From positions 3,844,001 to 3,908,000 of the forward strand of contig CBDCDL010000002.1 of NCBI GenBank assembly GCA_965215345.1: a stretch of 64,000 nt of DNA, read 5' to 3'. Shown here piece by piece: positions 24,535 to 32,552 of the stretch. The DNA comes from CATQHW01 sp965215345. GTDB taxonomy: Bacteria > Spirochaetota > Spirochaetia > SZUA-6 > Bin103. Numbering within the stretch: the stretch's first letter is position 1; each line of letters opens with the position of its first letter. The notes under the pieces are model-generated. The model was not told the origin of the DNA, searched no databases, and saw only the letters and a program-made list of their open reading frames with translations. Both the position numbers and the translations under genes were made by a program.

Positions 24535-25620
24535 ATGCAGGACACGTACCGGGCCGTCCTCATCGGCTGCAGCCGCATGGGCGCCTTCATCGACCACGAG
24601 ATCGGCGACCGCGAGTATATCCTGCGTCCGTACTCGCATGCCGCCTCCTACCGCGCGTGCGAGCGCACGCAACTGGTGGCGTGCTCGGATCTGCGGCCCG
24701 ATGTGATGGCGGAGGTCGGCCGGCAGTACGGGATCCCGCCCGCGAAGCAGTACGTGGACTACCGGCGGATGATCGACGTCGAGCGGCCGGACATCGTCAG
24801 CATCGCCACGCAGCCGGAGGGCCGGGCGGAGATCGCCGTCCACGCCGCCGAGCAGGGTGCAAGGGCGATCTACTGCGAGAAGGCGATGGCCGCCTCCCTG
24901 GCGGAGGCGCAGGCGATGGTGGACGCATGCGAGCGGCACGGCGTGGCCTTCAACCTGGGCACGCAGCGGCGCTGGCATCCCGGTTTCCGCACGATGCGGG
25001 ACGTGATCGGCGGCGGGCGGCTGGGTGCCCTCCTCTCGGTCATCATCCAGGAGACCGCCGTGTTCGACGGGGCCAGCCACTACTTCGACAACCTGTTATT
25101 CCTCAACGGCGACCGCCGCGCCTGCTGGGTGCAGATGCAGCTTCGGGACGGCGACTGGACGCTGGAGGGGGACCGACTCACCGGGGACCCCGCTGCGCAC
25201 GGGGGGATCGGGTTCGAGAACGGGGTCGTGGCCTACGCGGTCCCGTCGGCGCAGGACGTGGCGTTCGAGGCGCGCTGCGCCGACGGAACCGTGCGCGTCA
25301 CGCAACAGCACGGGTACTCGATGCGCCGCCGGATGGAGCCCGGCCGGCCGCGCAGTCCGTTCGCCGACGTGCCGTTTCCGGAGTGGCAACCGGTCAGCGC
25401 CAACCTGCGGCTGGTGGAGGACTTGGTCCGCTCGCTCGACACGGGCGAGCCGCCCGCCGGCGGGGTACGGGTCGCGTACGCCGCCACCGAGCTGACCTTC
25501 GCGGCGATCGAGTCCCACCTGCGGGGAGGAGCGCGCGTGGAACTGCCGCTGACCGGCAGCACGGTGCGGCTGCACCGCGACCGGGCACCCCGCCAGCCTC
25601 GCTTCCAGCCGCTCCAATAA
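24535..25620 (+). CDS. Gfo/Idh/MocA family oxidoreductase, tandem copy 1
   Basis: The 361-aa protein has Gly-Cys-Ser-Arg-Met-Gly at residues 11-16 and Cys-Glu-Lys-Ala at the usual Glu-Lys-Pro site. The substrate-domain motif Leu-Gly-Thr-Gln-Arg-Arg-Trp-His-Pro-Gly-Phe follows. The family pattern Ala-Ile-Glu-Ser-His-Leu-Arg-Gly-Gly-Ala-Arg-Val ends the protein. It is followed by a near-identical paralogue of the same length, and a hairpin-containing repeat lies after each copy. The chemistry is presumably oxidation of a sugar or polyol; substrate unknown. Confidence 0.82.
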   Translation: MQDTYRAVLIGCSRMGAFIDHEIGDREYILRPYSHAASYRACERTQLVACSDLRPDVMAEVGRQYGIPPAKQYVDYRRMIDVERPDIVSIATQPEGRAEIAVHAAEQGARAIYCEKAMAASLAEAQAMVDACERHGVAFNLGTQRRWHPGFRTMRDVIGGGRLGALLSVIIQETAVFDGASHYFDNLLFLNGDRRACWVQMQLRDGDWTLEGDRLTGDPAAHGGIGFENGVVAYAVPSAQDVAFEARCADGTVRVTQQHGYSMRRRMEPGRPRSPFADVPFPEWQPVSANLRLVEDLVRSLDTGEPPAGGVRVAYAATELTFAAIESHLRGGARVELPLTGSTVRLHRDRAPRQPRFQPLQ

Positions 25621-25661
25621 TCGTCGCCTCCGGCTCCGCTCATCAGCCCATCCCCACCTTC

Positions 25662-25716
25662 CGCCAGTGGTCTGTCCGATTGCCGCTGCCGCGCCAAATC
25701 GGACAGACTCCTGGCG
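25662..25716 (+). repeat. Hairpin repeat R1 after tandem copy 1
   Basis: Arms at 25662-25681 and 25697-25716 pair over 18 of 20 positions, with a 2-nt mismatch in each arm. The core is GTCTGTCCGATT with AATCGGACAGAC. There is no U-run, so it is not a classical terminator. It sits in a ~145-bp block (25614-25760) that recurs as R2 1223 bp further on. It could be an attenuator, an RNA-stability hairpin or a REP-like element. Confidence 0.6.
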
Positions 25717-25757
25717 ACGACTGGCCGCCGGCGTCAGTCCATCGGGAGAGCGGAAAC

Positions 25758-26843
25758 ATGAAGGACACATACCGGGCCGTCCTGATCGGCTGCAGCCGCA
25801 TGGGCGCATTCATCGACCACGAAGTCGTCGCCCTGAAGTACATCGTCCATCCGTACTCGCACGCCGCCGTCTACACTGCGTGCGATCGCACCGACTTGGT
25901 GGCGTGCTCGGACCTGCGCCCCGAGGTGATGGCGGAGGTCGGCCGGCAGTACGGGGTCCCGCCCGAGAAGCAGTACCTGGACTACCGGGAGATGATCGAG
26001 GCCGAGCGGCCCGACATCGTCAGCATCGCCACGCAGCCGGAGGGCCGGGCGGAGATCGCCGTCCATGCCGCCGAGCACGGCGCCGGGGCCATCTACGCGG
26101 AGAAGGCGATGGCCGCCTCCATGGCGGAGGCCGATGCGATCGTGGAGGCGTGCGAGCGCAACGGCGTGGCCTTCAACCTGGGCACGCAGCGGCGCTGGCA
26201 TCCCGGCTTTCACGCGATGAGGGGCGTGATCGACAGCGGGGAGCTGGGTGAGCTGCGCTCGGTCATACTGCAGGCGAACCCCCTGTTCAACGGGTCCAGC
26301 CACTACTTCGACAACCTGCTGTTCCTCAACGGCGACCGCCGCGCCTGCTGGGCGCAGATGCAGCTCCTGGACGGGGACTGGACCATGGAGGGTGACCGTC
26401 TCACCGACGACCCCACCGCGCACGGCGGGATCGGGTTCGAGAACGGGGTCGTGGCCTACGCGATCCCGTCGGGGCGCGACGTGGAGTTCGAGGCGCGCTG
26501 CGCGGACGGAACGCTGCGCGTCACGAACCACCAGGTGTTCTCCATGCGCCGCCGGGAGCACCTCGACGAGAACCGCAGTCCGTTCGTCGACGTGCCGTTC
26601 CCGGAGTGGCAGCCGTTCAGCGCCAACCTGCGGCTGGTGCAGGACTTGGTCCGCTCGCTCGACACGGGCGAGCCGCCCATCGGCGGCGTGCGCGCCGCCC
26701 GCGCGGGCACCGAGCTGATCTTCGCCGCGATCGAGTCCCACCTGCGGGGCGGGGCGCGCGTGGACCTGCCGCTGACCGGCAGCACGGTGCGTCTCGACCG
26801 CGACCGGGCGCCCAGGCAACCCCGCTACCAGCCGCCCCAATAA
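25758..26843 (+). CDS. Gfo/Idh/MocA family oxidoreductase, tandem copy 2
   Basis: This 361-aa protein matches copy 1 over its whole length, with long identical stretches (for example residues around Val-Ser-Ile-Ala-Thr-Gln-Pro-Glu-Gly-Arg). The cofactor motif Gly-Cys-Ser-Arg-Met-Gly is conserved; the Glu-Lys-Pro site reads Ala-Glu-Lys-Ala, against Cys-Glu-Lys-Ala in copy 1. Differences cluster around residues 22-45 and 170-180, near where the substrate binds, suggesting diverged specificity. GGGAGAG precedes ATG 25758. It is followed by hairpin repeat R2 and an amidohydrolase gene. Confidence 0.82.
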   Translation: MKDTYRAVLIGCSRMGAFIDHEVVALKYIVHPYSHAAVYTACDRTDLVACSDLRPEVMAEVGRQYGVPPEKQYLDYREMIEAERPDIVSIATQPEGRAEIAVHAAEHGAGAIYAEKAMAASMAEADAIVEACERNGVAFNLGTQRRWHPGFHAMRGVIDSGELGELRSVILQANPLFNGSSHYFDNLLFLNGDRRACWAQMQLLDGDWTMEGDRLTDDPTAHGGIGFENGVVAYAIPSGRDVEFEARCADGTLRVTNHQVFSMRRREHLDENRSPFVDVPFPEWQPFSANLRLVQDLVRSLDTGEPPIGGVRAARAGTELIFAAIESHLRGGARVDLPLTGSTVRLDRDRAPRQPRYQPPQ

Positions 26844-26884
26844 TCGTCGCCTCCGGCTCCGCTTATTGGCCCATCCCCACCTTC

Positions 26885-26940
26885 CGCCAGGGGTCTGTCG
26901 GATTTGCCGCTGACGCGCCAAATCGGACAGACTCCTGGCG
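26885..26940 (+). repeat. Hairpin repeat R2 after tandem copy 2
   Basis: This is the second copy of the block starting at 26837. The arms CGCCAG..GTCTGTCGGATTTG and CAAATCGGACAGAC..CTGGCG pair, with one extra mismatch relative to R1. Just before it, CCAATAA (at the gene end) and TTATTGG form a further 7-bp inverted repeat that is degenerate in R1. Its position shows the duplicated unit was gene plus downstream block. Confidence 0.6.
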
Positions 26941-26978
26941 ACCACTGGCCGCCCGCGGCGGTGCATCCGGAGAGCAAC

Positions 26979-27989
26979 ATGCCCAGCGCTGACACTGATC
27001 CCCAGGCCTCGGACCGCCTTTCGCCCCACGACGTGGATTTCTACGAGCGGGAACTCGCCTCGTTCCTTCCCGACCGCGTCTTCGACGCGCACACCCACCT
27101 GTGGCGCCGGCAGGACACGGGCTGGGACCTGCCCGGCTGTCCCGATGACGTGGGGCTCCCGGAGTACCGGCAGTTGATGGACGACCTGCATCCGGGGCGG
27201 CGCATGGCTGCGATGTTCATTCCGTCCGTGAGTCCGAGCGGGGATGGATCGTTCACCGACCAGAACGAGTGGGTCGCCCGGGCGGTCGCCGCCGATGCGT
27301 CGTTCCGGGGCATCTTCTTCATCCGGCCCGGGGACGATCCGGAGTGGGTGCGCCAGGAGGTGCGGCGCCTGGGCCTGCACGGCCTGAAGTGCTACCACAC
27401 GATGGCGTCCGTGAAGCCCACCTGGGAGGCGGAGATCCCGGACTATCTGCCGGAGCAACTGGTGCGCGTCGCGCACGAGGAGGGGTGGGTGATCACCCTG
27501 CACATGGTGCGCTCGCGGGCGGCGGCCGATGCGACCAACATCCGCTGGATCCGCCACTACTGCGAGCGCTACCCGGGCATGAAGCTGATCCTGGCCCACT
27601 CGGCGCGCGGCTTCCAGCCGGCGCACAACCTGGAAGGCCTGCCGCACCTGACGGGCCTCGACAATCTCTACTTCGACACCAGCGCCAACTGCGAGCCCAT
27701 CGCGCATCAGGCGATCATCCGCATCATCGGCCACGACAAGCTCATGTACGGCACCGACCTGCCGGTCAGCCACGGGCGCGGCCGCCACGCCGGCGCGGCC
27801 GACGCCTTTCTGTGGCTCTACGAGGACTCGCCCGTCTGGGAGGAGAAACACATCGGCATCCGGCCGGTGCTCATCGGGCTGGAGCACCTGCGCTCGATCA
27901 AGTGGGCGTGCTGGTCGGAGCGGCTCGGCGACGGCGCTGTGGAGGACATCTTCTGGAACAACGCCGCGCGCCTGTTCGGCGTCGACTGA
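26979..27989 (+). CDS. Amidohydrolase-superfamily (Amidohydro_2-like) TIM-barrel hydrolase
   Basis: The 336-aa protein has Phe-Asp-Ala-His38-Thr-His40-Leu-Trp, the HxH metal motif. A later His in Leu-His-Met-Val, His in Ile-Leu-Ala-His-Ser-Ala-Arg-Gly and Asp in Tyr-Gly-Thr-Asp-Leu-Pro complete the metal/catalytic set. Such proteins hydrolyse lactones, amides or decarboxylate acids. The region before ATG 26979 (GGAGAG) resembles that before tandem copy 2, so the leader was duplicated too. The next gene, an aldo/keto reductase, starts 10 nt later; a lactonase step after sugar oxidation by the Gfo/Idh/MocA enzymes is a reasonable inference. Confidence 0.75.
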   Translation: MPSADTDPQASDRLSPHDVDFYERELASFLPDRVFDAHTHLWRRQDTGWDLPGCPDDVGLPEYRQLMDDLHPGRRMAAMFIPSVSPSGDGSFTDQNEWVARAVAADASFRGIFFIRPGDDPEWVRQEVRRLGLHGLKCYHTMASVKPTWEAEIPDYLPEQLVRVAHEEGWVITLHMVRSRAAADATNIRWIRHYCERYPGMKLILAHSARGFQPAHNLEGLPHLTGLDNLYFDTSANCEPIAHQAIIRIIGHDKLMYGTDLPVSHGRGRHAGAADAFLWLYEDSPVWEEKHIGIRPVLIGLEHLRSIKWACWSERLGDGAVEDIFWNNAARLFGVD

Positions 27990-27999
27990 GGAAGGGCGC

Positions 28000-28893
28000 G
28001 TGAGATACCGCACGCTGGGCCGGACCGGCCTTTCGGTCAGCGAGGTCAGCCTGGGCGGCGCCTACCTGAAGGGGCCTGACCCCGAGCGTCACGAGGAGAA
28101 CGCGGCGACGGTGGTGCGGCGCGCGGCCGAGCTGGGGATCAACTACCTGGACACGGCGCCGGGATACGGGCCCAGCGAGGAGCTGCTGGGACCGGCCCTG
28201 GAGCAGGCGGGCCGGCCGTTCCTGGTGGCGACCAAGGTCGGCTTCGTCCCGGAGGACATCGACTTCCGGCGCGACAGCGTGGTAGCCAGTCTGGAGGCGA
28301 GCCTGCGCAAGCTGCGCATCGACCGGCTGGCCGTGGCGCAGATCCACGAGGTCAACCTGGTCGGCTGGGAGCGCATCATGGAGCCGGGCGGTGCGCTCGA
28401 CGGCCTGCGCGCGGCCCGCGACGCCGGGCTCTGCGAGGCGATCGGCATCACCGGACGGGCGATCCCGCTGCTGGCCAGGCTGGCGGAGACCGGCGAGTTC
28501 GACACCGTGCTGGTCTACCACGACTACCATCCGGCCTGCCAGAAGGCGAGGGAGGCGGTCATTCCCGCGGCGGCGAAGCAGGACATGGGTATCGTCGTCG
28601 GCACGCCGCTGGGCGCGCTGTTCGGCCACGAGGCGAAGCGCGGCGAGACGCTGGCGGCGTTGCCCGACCGCGAGCGGAGGTCCGCCGAGTGCGTGATCGA
28701 GCGGCTGCGGCGGGAGCCGGGGACGCTCGCCCGGCACGCCTTTCGCTATATCATGGCCGACGAGGCGGTGAGCACGGTGTCGAGCGGCGCGGCGGACGTA
28801 GAGCAACTCGAGGACGTGGCGGAAGCCTCGGTGATGGGGGCGATGCCGGCCGCCCTGGTCGCGGAGCTGAAGCGCCTGGGGGCTGACGGATGA
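28000..28893 (+). CDS. Aldo/keto reductase
   Basis: The 297-aa protein has the AKR tetrad: Asp51 and Tyr56 in Tyr-Leu-Asp-Thr-Ala-Pro-Gly-Tyr-Gly, Lys79 in Ala-Thr-Lys-Val-Gly, and His116 in Gln-Ile-His-Glu-Val. The fold is a (beta/alpha)8 barrel using NADPH to reduce aldehydes or ketones, often of L-fucose-like or galactose dehydrogenase type in catabolic clusters. The start is GTG 28000. Its stop overlaps the next start (ATGA, 28890-28893), so it is coupled to the acetyltransferase-like gene. Confidence 0.82.
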   Translation: MRYRTLGRTGLSVSEVSLGGAYLKGPDPERHEENAATVVRRAAELGINYLDTAPGYGPSEELLGPALEQAGRPFLVATKVGFVPEDIDFRRDSVVASLEASLRKLRIDRLAVAQIHEVNLVGWERIMEPGGALDGLRAARDAGLCEAIGITGRAIPLLARLAETGEFDTVLVYHDYHPACQKAREAVIPAAAKQDMGIVVGTPLGALFGHEAKRGETLAALPDRERRSAECVIERLRREPGTLARHAFRYIMADEAVSTVSSGAADVEQLEDVAEASVMGAMPAALVAELKRLGADG

Positions 28894-29795
28894 GTCAGGA
28901 CGAGGTGACCCGCGACGAGATCTACCGGGGACTCTGGGACACCGGCCTGCACGACGGCGACGTGGTGCTCGTCCACTCGGCCATGCGGACGCTGGGCCGC
29001 GTCCAGGGAGGCGCCGACACCGTGGTCTCCGCGCTGCTGGAGGTGATCGGCGAGAGCGGCACGCTGGTGGTGCCGACCTTCACGTTCATTCACGAGGTGG
29101 AGGACGACCCGGTCATCGACCCGCGGAGCGATCCGTCCGAGATGGGGGCCATCACGGAGGCGGCCCGCACCCACGCGCGGGCGCTGCGGAGCACCGCCTA
29201 CCGGCACAGCTTCGCCGCCATCGGACGACGTGCCGAGGTGCTCGCCGGGGTCGACCCGGCGTTGTCCGTGTTCGACCTGCGCTCTGCCTTCGGGGTCATG
29301 CTCGCCCTGAACACGCAGGTCGTGATGCTGGGCATGACCTACGGGAGCTGCACCAGCTTCCATTTCGCCGAGTGGCTGTGCGAGGTGCCCTACCGGCGCG
29401 TCATCCCGCTCGATGTCAAGGTCCGGCTGGCGGACGGCACGACGGTGCCGCAGGCCATGACCGACTATCAGCCGCACAGCTACACCGGCACGCGCCGTCC
29501 CGACTTCAACCGCATGGGCCGCATGCTGGAGGAGCGCCGGCTGGTCGGCATCGCCGCGGTCGGCAACGCGGTCGCCCGCCGCTTCGCCATGCGCGACCTG
29601 ATCGACCTGGCGCAGGCCGAGGCTGAGAAGGACTACAACGTGTTCCGCACCCCCGAGGGCGGGACGACCCACGGCACGCCGCTGGAATCCGGCACGACGG
29701 TGCTCAGTCCGGAGATGCCGGACGCGGCCGGACGGCCCGACCGCTATCAGTGGAGCGTGATGGACGAGTCGCGGCTGACGTTGCCGGCCGGCTGA
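28890..29795 (+). CDS. AAC(3)/YokD-family acetyltransferase-like protein
   Basis: The 301-aa protein matches the antibiotic N-acetyltransferase-3 family: an N-terminal Asp-Val-Val-Leu-Val-His-Ser-Ala-Met, then Gly-Thr-Leu-Val-Val-Pro-Thr-Phe-Thr, and Tyr-Arg-His-Ser-Phe-Ala-Ala-Ile-Gly around the acetyl-CoA site. In chromosomal catabolic clusters such proteins may acetylate amino sugars or other amines and need not confer resistance. It is translationally coupled to the aldo/keto reductase. Resistance function should not be assumed. Confidence 0.75.
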   Translation: MSQDEVTRDEIYRGLWDTGLHDGDVVLVHSAMRTLGRVQGGADTVVSALLEVIGESGTLVVPTFTFIHEVEDDPVIDPRSDPSEMGAITEAARTHARALRSTAYRHSFAAIGRRAEVLAGVDPALSVFDLRSAFGVMLALNTQVVMLGMTYGSCTSFHFAEWLCEVPYRRVIPLDVKVRLADGTTVPQAMTDYQPHSYTGTRRPDFNRMGRMLEERRLVGIAAVGNAVARRFAMRDLIDLAQAEAEKDYNVFRTPEGGTTHGTPLESGTTVLSPEMPDAAGRPDRYQWSVMDESRLTLPAG

Positions 29796-29822
29796 CGCCC
29801 GGAGGCCCCATCGGCCGCCCGT

Positions 29823-30866
29823 TCAGTCGTGGTCGTGGTGCTCGTGGCGGTGGTGGACGTCGGGTACGTGCGGGTGCGCGTGCTCCAGCTCGTCGTGGGC
29901 GTGGCGATGCACGTGGCCCAGCCAGGCAGGGCGCCCCGGGTGGGTGTGCCCGTGGTGGCCGTCGGTGTGGCGGTGCCAGTGCTCGTGCTCGGCGGCCGGG
30001 TGGTGGTGCCGGTGCGCGTGTCCCTCGCGCAGCAGCACGCCCAATCCCGCCAGCAGGACGCCGACTGAGATGATCTGCATCGCGGTCATCCGTTCGCCCA
30101 GCACGACCAGGGCGATCAGCACCCCGAAGAACGGTGCCGCGGAGAACACCAGTTGCCCGCGCGTGGCGCCGATGTTCTGGGCGGCGGCGATGTACAGCAC
30201 GATGCTCGCCCCGTAGGCGGCCGACCCTAGCAGCAGCGCGCCGGCAACTGTGAGCGGCTCCGCCGCCCACGGCGCGACCGCAAGACCGATCATCAGGTTC
30301 GTGGTGCCCGCGGCGATGCCCTTCCAGAAGGTGGTCTCCTGCGGAGTAAGGCCGTCGATCAGCGACGTGAAGTGGTTGTCGAACCCCCAGCAGACGCAGG
30401 CCAGCGCCACCAGCACTCCGGGGAGGAAGCCGGCCGTTCCGCGATCCCAGGACAGGAGCACGGCCGATGCCACCACCAGGCCGGCGCCCAGCCACGCCCG
30501 GCCCGAGAGGTGGTCGCGAAACAGCAGGACGCCCAGCACCGCCGTGGCAACCATCTCCAGGTTGAGCCACAGGGAGACGGAGGCCGCCGCGGCGGCCCGC
30601 AGGCCGAACAGCAGCAGCACCGGTCCGGCGATGCCGCCCAGCAACACGGCGCCGAGCAGCCTGCCGGCGTTGCCGCGATCGAGGCCCCTGATCCGCGGCA
30701 CGAGCCGCCGGCGCACGGCGAACGGCGCCACGCCCACGGCGGCGCCCAGGTAGAGCAGGCCGGCGAGCTGGAAGGGGCTGACGTGATCGAGGAGCAGCTT
30801 GCTCAGCGGCGTCGACGCTCCGAACAGCAGCGCCGAGACGAGCGCGATCCCCACCCACAGCGCCAT
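29823..30866 (-). CDS. EamA/DMT-family transporter with a His-rich cytoplasmic tail
   Basis: The 347-aa membrane protein comprises two EamA repeats (about residues 5-135 and 145-275), ten hydrophobic segments in all. It is followed by a ~67-residue hydrophilic tail containing 26 histidines in His-x-His arrays. Such tails are seen in zinc, nickel or cobalt transport and binding proteins. Plain EamA proteins end after the tenth segment at about 285-300 aa, so the tail is an addition. ATG 30864-30866 is preferred; a GTG 21 nt upstream is possible. It is divergent from the AAA ATPase gene. A metal-related export or metal-controlled solute export role is inferred. Confidence 0.75.
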   Translation of the reverse strand: MALWVGIALVSALLFGASTPLSKLLLDHVSPFQLAGLLYLGAAVGVAPFAVRRRLVPRIRGLDRGNAGRLLGAVLLGGIAGPVLLLFGLRAAAAASVSLWLNLEMVATAVLGVLLFRDHLSGRAWLGAGLVVASAVLLSWDRGTAGFLPGVLVALACVCWGFDNHFTSLIDGLTPQETTFWKGIAAGTTNLMIGLAVAPWAAEPLTVAGALLLGSAAYGASIVLYIAAAQNIGATRGQLVFSAAPFFGVLIALVVLGERMTAMQIISVGVLLAGLGVLLREGHAHRHHHPAAEHEHWHRHTDGHHGHTHPGRPAWLGHVHRHAHDELEHAHPHVPDVHHRHEHHDHD

Positions 30867-30959
30867 CTCGGACCGCCACCCTATCACGACGACAGGAGCA
30901 AGCCTGAGCGCGGGACCGCACGAACGTCACCGCACCGATATAGGATGGCCGCAGGCGAC

Positions 30960-32552
30960 ATGCGCAAGTTCAACACCGAGGGCCCGGTCATCCCCGCCCG
31001 CCACTACTGCATCCCGCCGCTGGAGCGGCTGAATCTCGACCAGATCCTCGAACTGATCCGGGACATGCGGTACTTCGTGCTGCATGCCCCCCGCCAGACC
31101 GGCAAGACCTCTGCCCTCCTGGCGCTGTGCGACCTGCTCAACAGCGGCGCCGAGGGCGACTTCCGGTGCGTGTACGTCAACGTCGAGGCCGCCCAAGCCG
31201 TGCGCGAGGACGTGGGGCGCGCCATGCGTGTCATTCTGGGCAGACTGGCCTCCCGCGCTCGCCTGCTGGGCGACGGGTTCCTGTACGAGAGGTGGACCGA
31301 CATCCTGGCCGCCTTCCGGGAGGGAGCCCTGACGGAGGCGCTGACCTGCTGGTGCCAAGCCGATCCGACGCCCGTGGTGCTGCTGATCGACGAGATCGAC
31401 TCCCTGATCGGCGACACGCTGATCTCGGTGTTGCGCCAGTTGCGGGACGGCTACGTGCAGCGTCCCGAGAGTTTCCCCCACAGCATCGTGCTGTGCGGCG
31501 TGCGCGACGTCCGCGACTACCGTATCCGGTCCAGCTCCGAGAACGCGACGGTCGCCGGTGGCAGCGCGTTCAACGTCCGCGCCGAGTCGATGAGGCTTGG
31601 CGACTTCACGGAGGCAGAGGTGCGCGCGTTGCTCGCGCAGCACACCTCGGAAACCGATCAGGCGTTCACGCCGGAGGCGCTGGCCACGGTGTGGCGGCAG
31701 ACGCGCGGCCAGCCGTGGCTGGTGAACGCCCTCTGCCGCAAGGCGTGCTTCGACTTCGAGACCGGCCGCGACCGCTCGCGCCCGGTTGCCGCCGACGACC
31801 TCCTGAGCGCCCAGGAGGAACTCATTCTGAACCGGGTGACGCATCTCGATCAGCTCGCCGACAAGCTCAAGGAAGAGCGTGTGCGGCGCGTGATCGAGCC
31901 ACTTCTGAGCGGCGTTGGCGAGCACGGGTTCCAGGCCCCCGATCTCGAGTACGTCCGCGACCTGGGGTTGATCGCCCGCGACGACCCGCCTCACATGGCA
32001 AATCCGATCTATGCCGAGGTCGTGCCGCGCGAGCTGACCTACGCGGCACAGGCAGGTCTGCTCCAGGACGCCGACTGGTACGTGGACGCCGGCGGGGGCC
32101 TGAACGTGGACGCGCTGCTGGCCGACTTCCAGGCGTTCTTCCGCGAGCACTCCGAGCACTGGCAGGGGCGCTTCGCGTACGCCGAGGCCGGCCCGCAGCT
32201 CCTGTTGCAGGCGTTCCTGCAACGGATCGTCAACGGCGGCGGCCGCATCGAGCGGGAGTACGGCCTGGGGCGGGGCCGTACCGATCTCCTGATCATCTGG
32301 CCGCACGGAGACCAGGCGGCGCCGCACGCCGCCGCCAGGTACGTGATCGAGTGCAAGGTGCTGCATGGCGGCCTGGAGCGCACCATCCGCGAAGGGCTCG
32401 CGCAGACCGCCGACTACGTGGACCGTTGCGGAGCGCAGGCCGGACACTTGGTGATCTTCGACCGCGGCGCGGGAACGCGCTGGGAGGACAAGATCTTCCG
32501 TCGCGAGGAACAGGCCCGCGACGGCCGCCGGATCACCGTGTGGGGGATGTGA
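30960..32552 (+). CDS. AAA-like ATPase fused to a PD-(D/E)XK nuclease-like domain
   Basis: The 530-aa protein has a Walker A-like Ala-Pro-Arg-Gln-Thr-Gly-Lys-Thr (43-50) and Walker B Val-Val-Leu-Leu-Ile-Asp144-Glu145. A winged-helix-like region follows (about 260-350). The C-terminal domain carries Asp442 and Glu464-Cys-Lys466 arranged as in PD-(D/E)XK nucleases, then Gln-Thr-Ala-Asp-Tyr. The starting residues Met-Arg-Lys-Phe-Asn-Thr-Glu-Gly-Pro-Val are characteristic of this family, which is widespread in genomes rich in mobile DNA and whose role is unsettled. An in-frame ATG at 30945 is an alternative. A TATAGG/TAGGAT box lies just upstream and there is no good ribosome-binding site. Confidence 0.72.
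   Translation: MRKFNTEGPVIPARHYCIPPLERLNLDQILELIRDMRYFVLHAPRQTGKTSALLALCDLLNSGAEGDFRCVYVNVEAAQAVREDVGRAMRVILGRLASRARLLGDGFLYERWTDILAAFREGALTEALTCWCQADPTPVVLLIDEIDSLIGDTLISVLRQLRDGYVQRPESFPHSIVLCGVRDVRDYRIRSSSENATVAGGSAFNVRAESMRLGDFTEAEVRALLAQHTSETDQAFTPEALATVWRQTRGQPWLVNALCRKACFDFETGRDRSRPVAADDLLSAQEELILNRVTHLDQLADKLKEERVRRVIEPLLSGVGEHGFQAPDLEYVRDLGLIARDDPPHMANPIYAEVVPRELTYAAQAGLLQDADWYVDAGGGLNVDALLADFQAFFREHSEHWQGRFAYAEAGPQLLLQAFLQRIVNGGGRIEREYGLGRGRTDLLIIWPHGDQAAPHAAARYVIECKVLHGGLERTIREGLAQTADYVDRCGAQAGHLVIFDRGAGTRWEDKIFRREEQARDGRRITVWGM

Noticed and set aside
25734..28013. A 759-codon minus-strand frame opposite the second Gfo/Idh/MocA copy and the amidohydrolase
   Set aside because: Both plus-strand genes have complete motifs. 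The antisense frame exists because the GC-rich third positions leave few stops.
28890..29795. Antibiotic-resistance gene
   Set aside because: AAC(3)-fold proteins in catabolic operons need not modify antibiotics, and nothing here (integron, transposon, promoter) suggests a resistance cassette.
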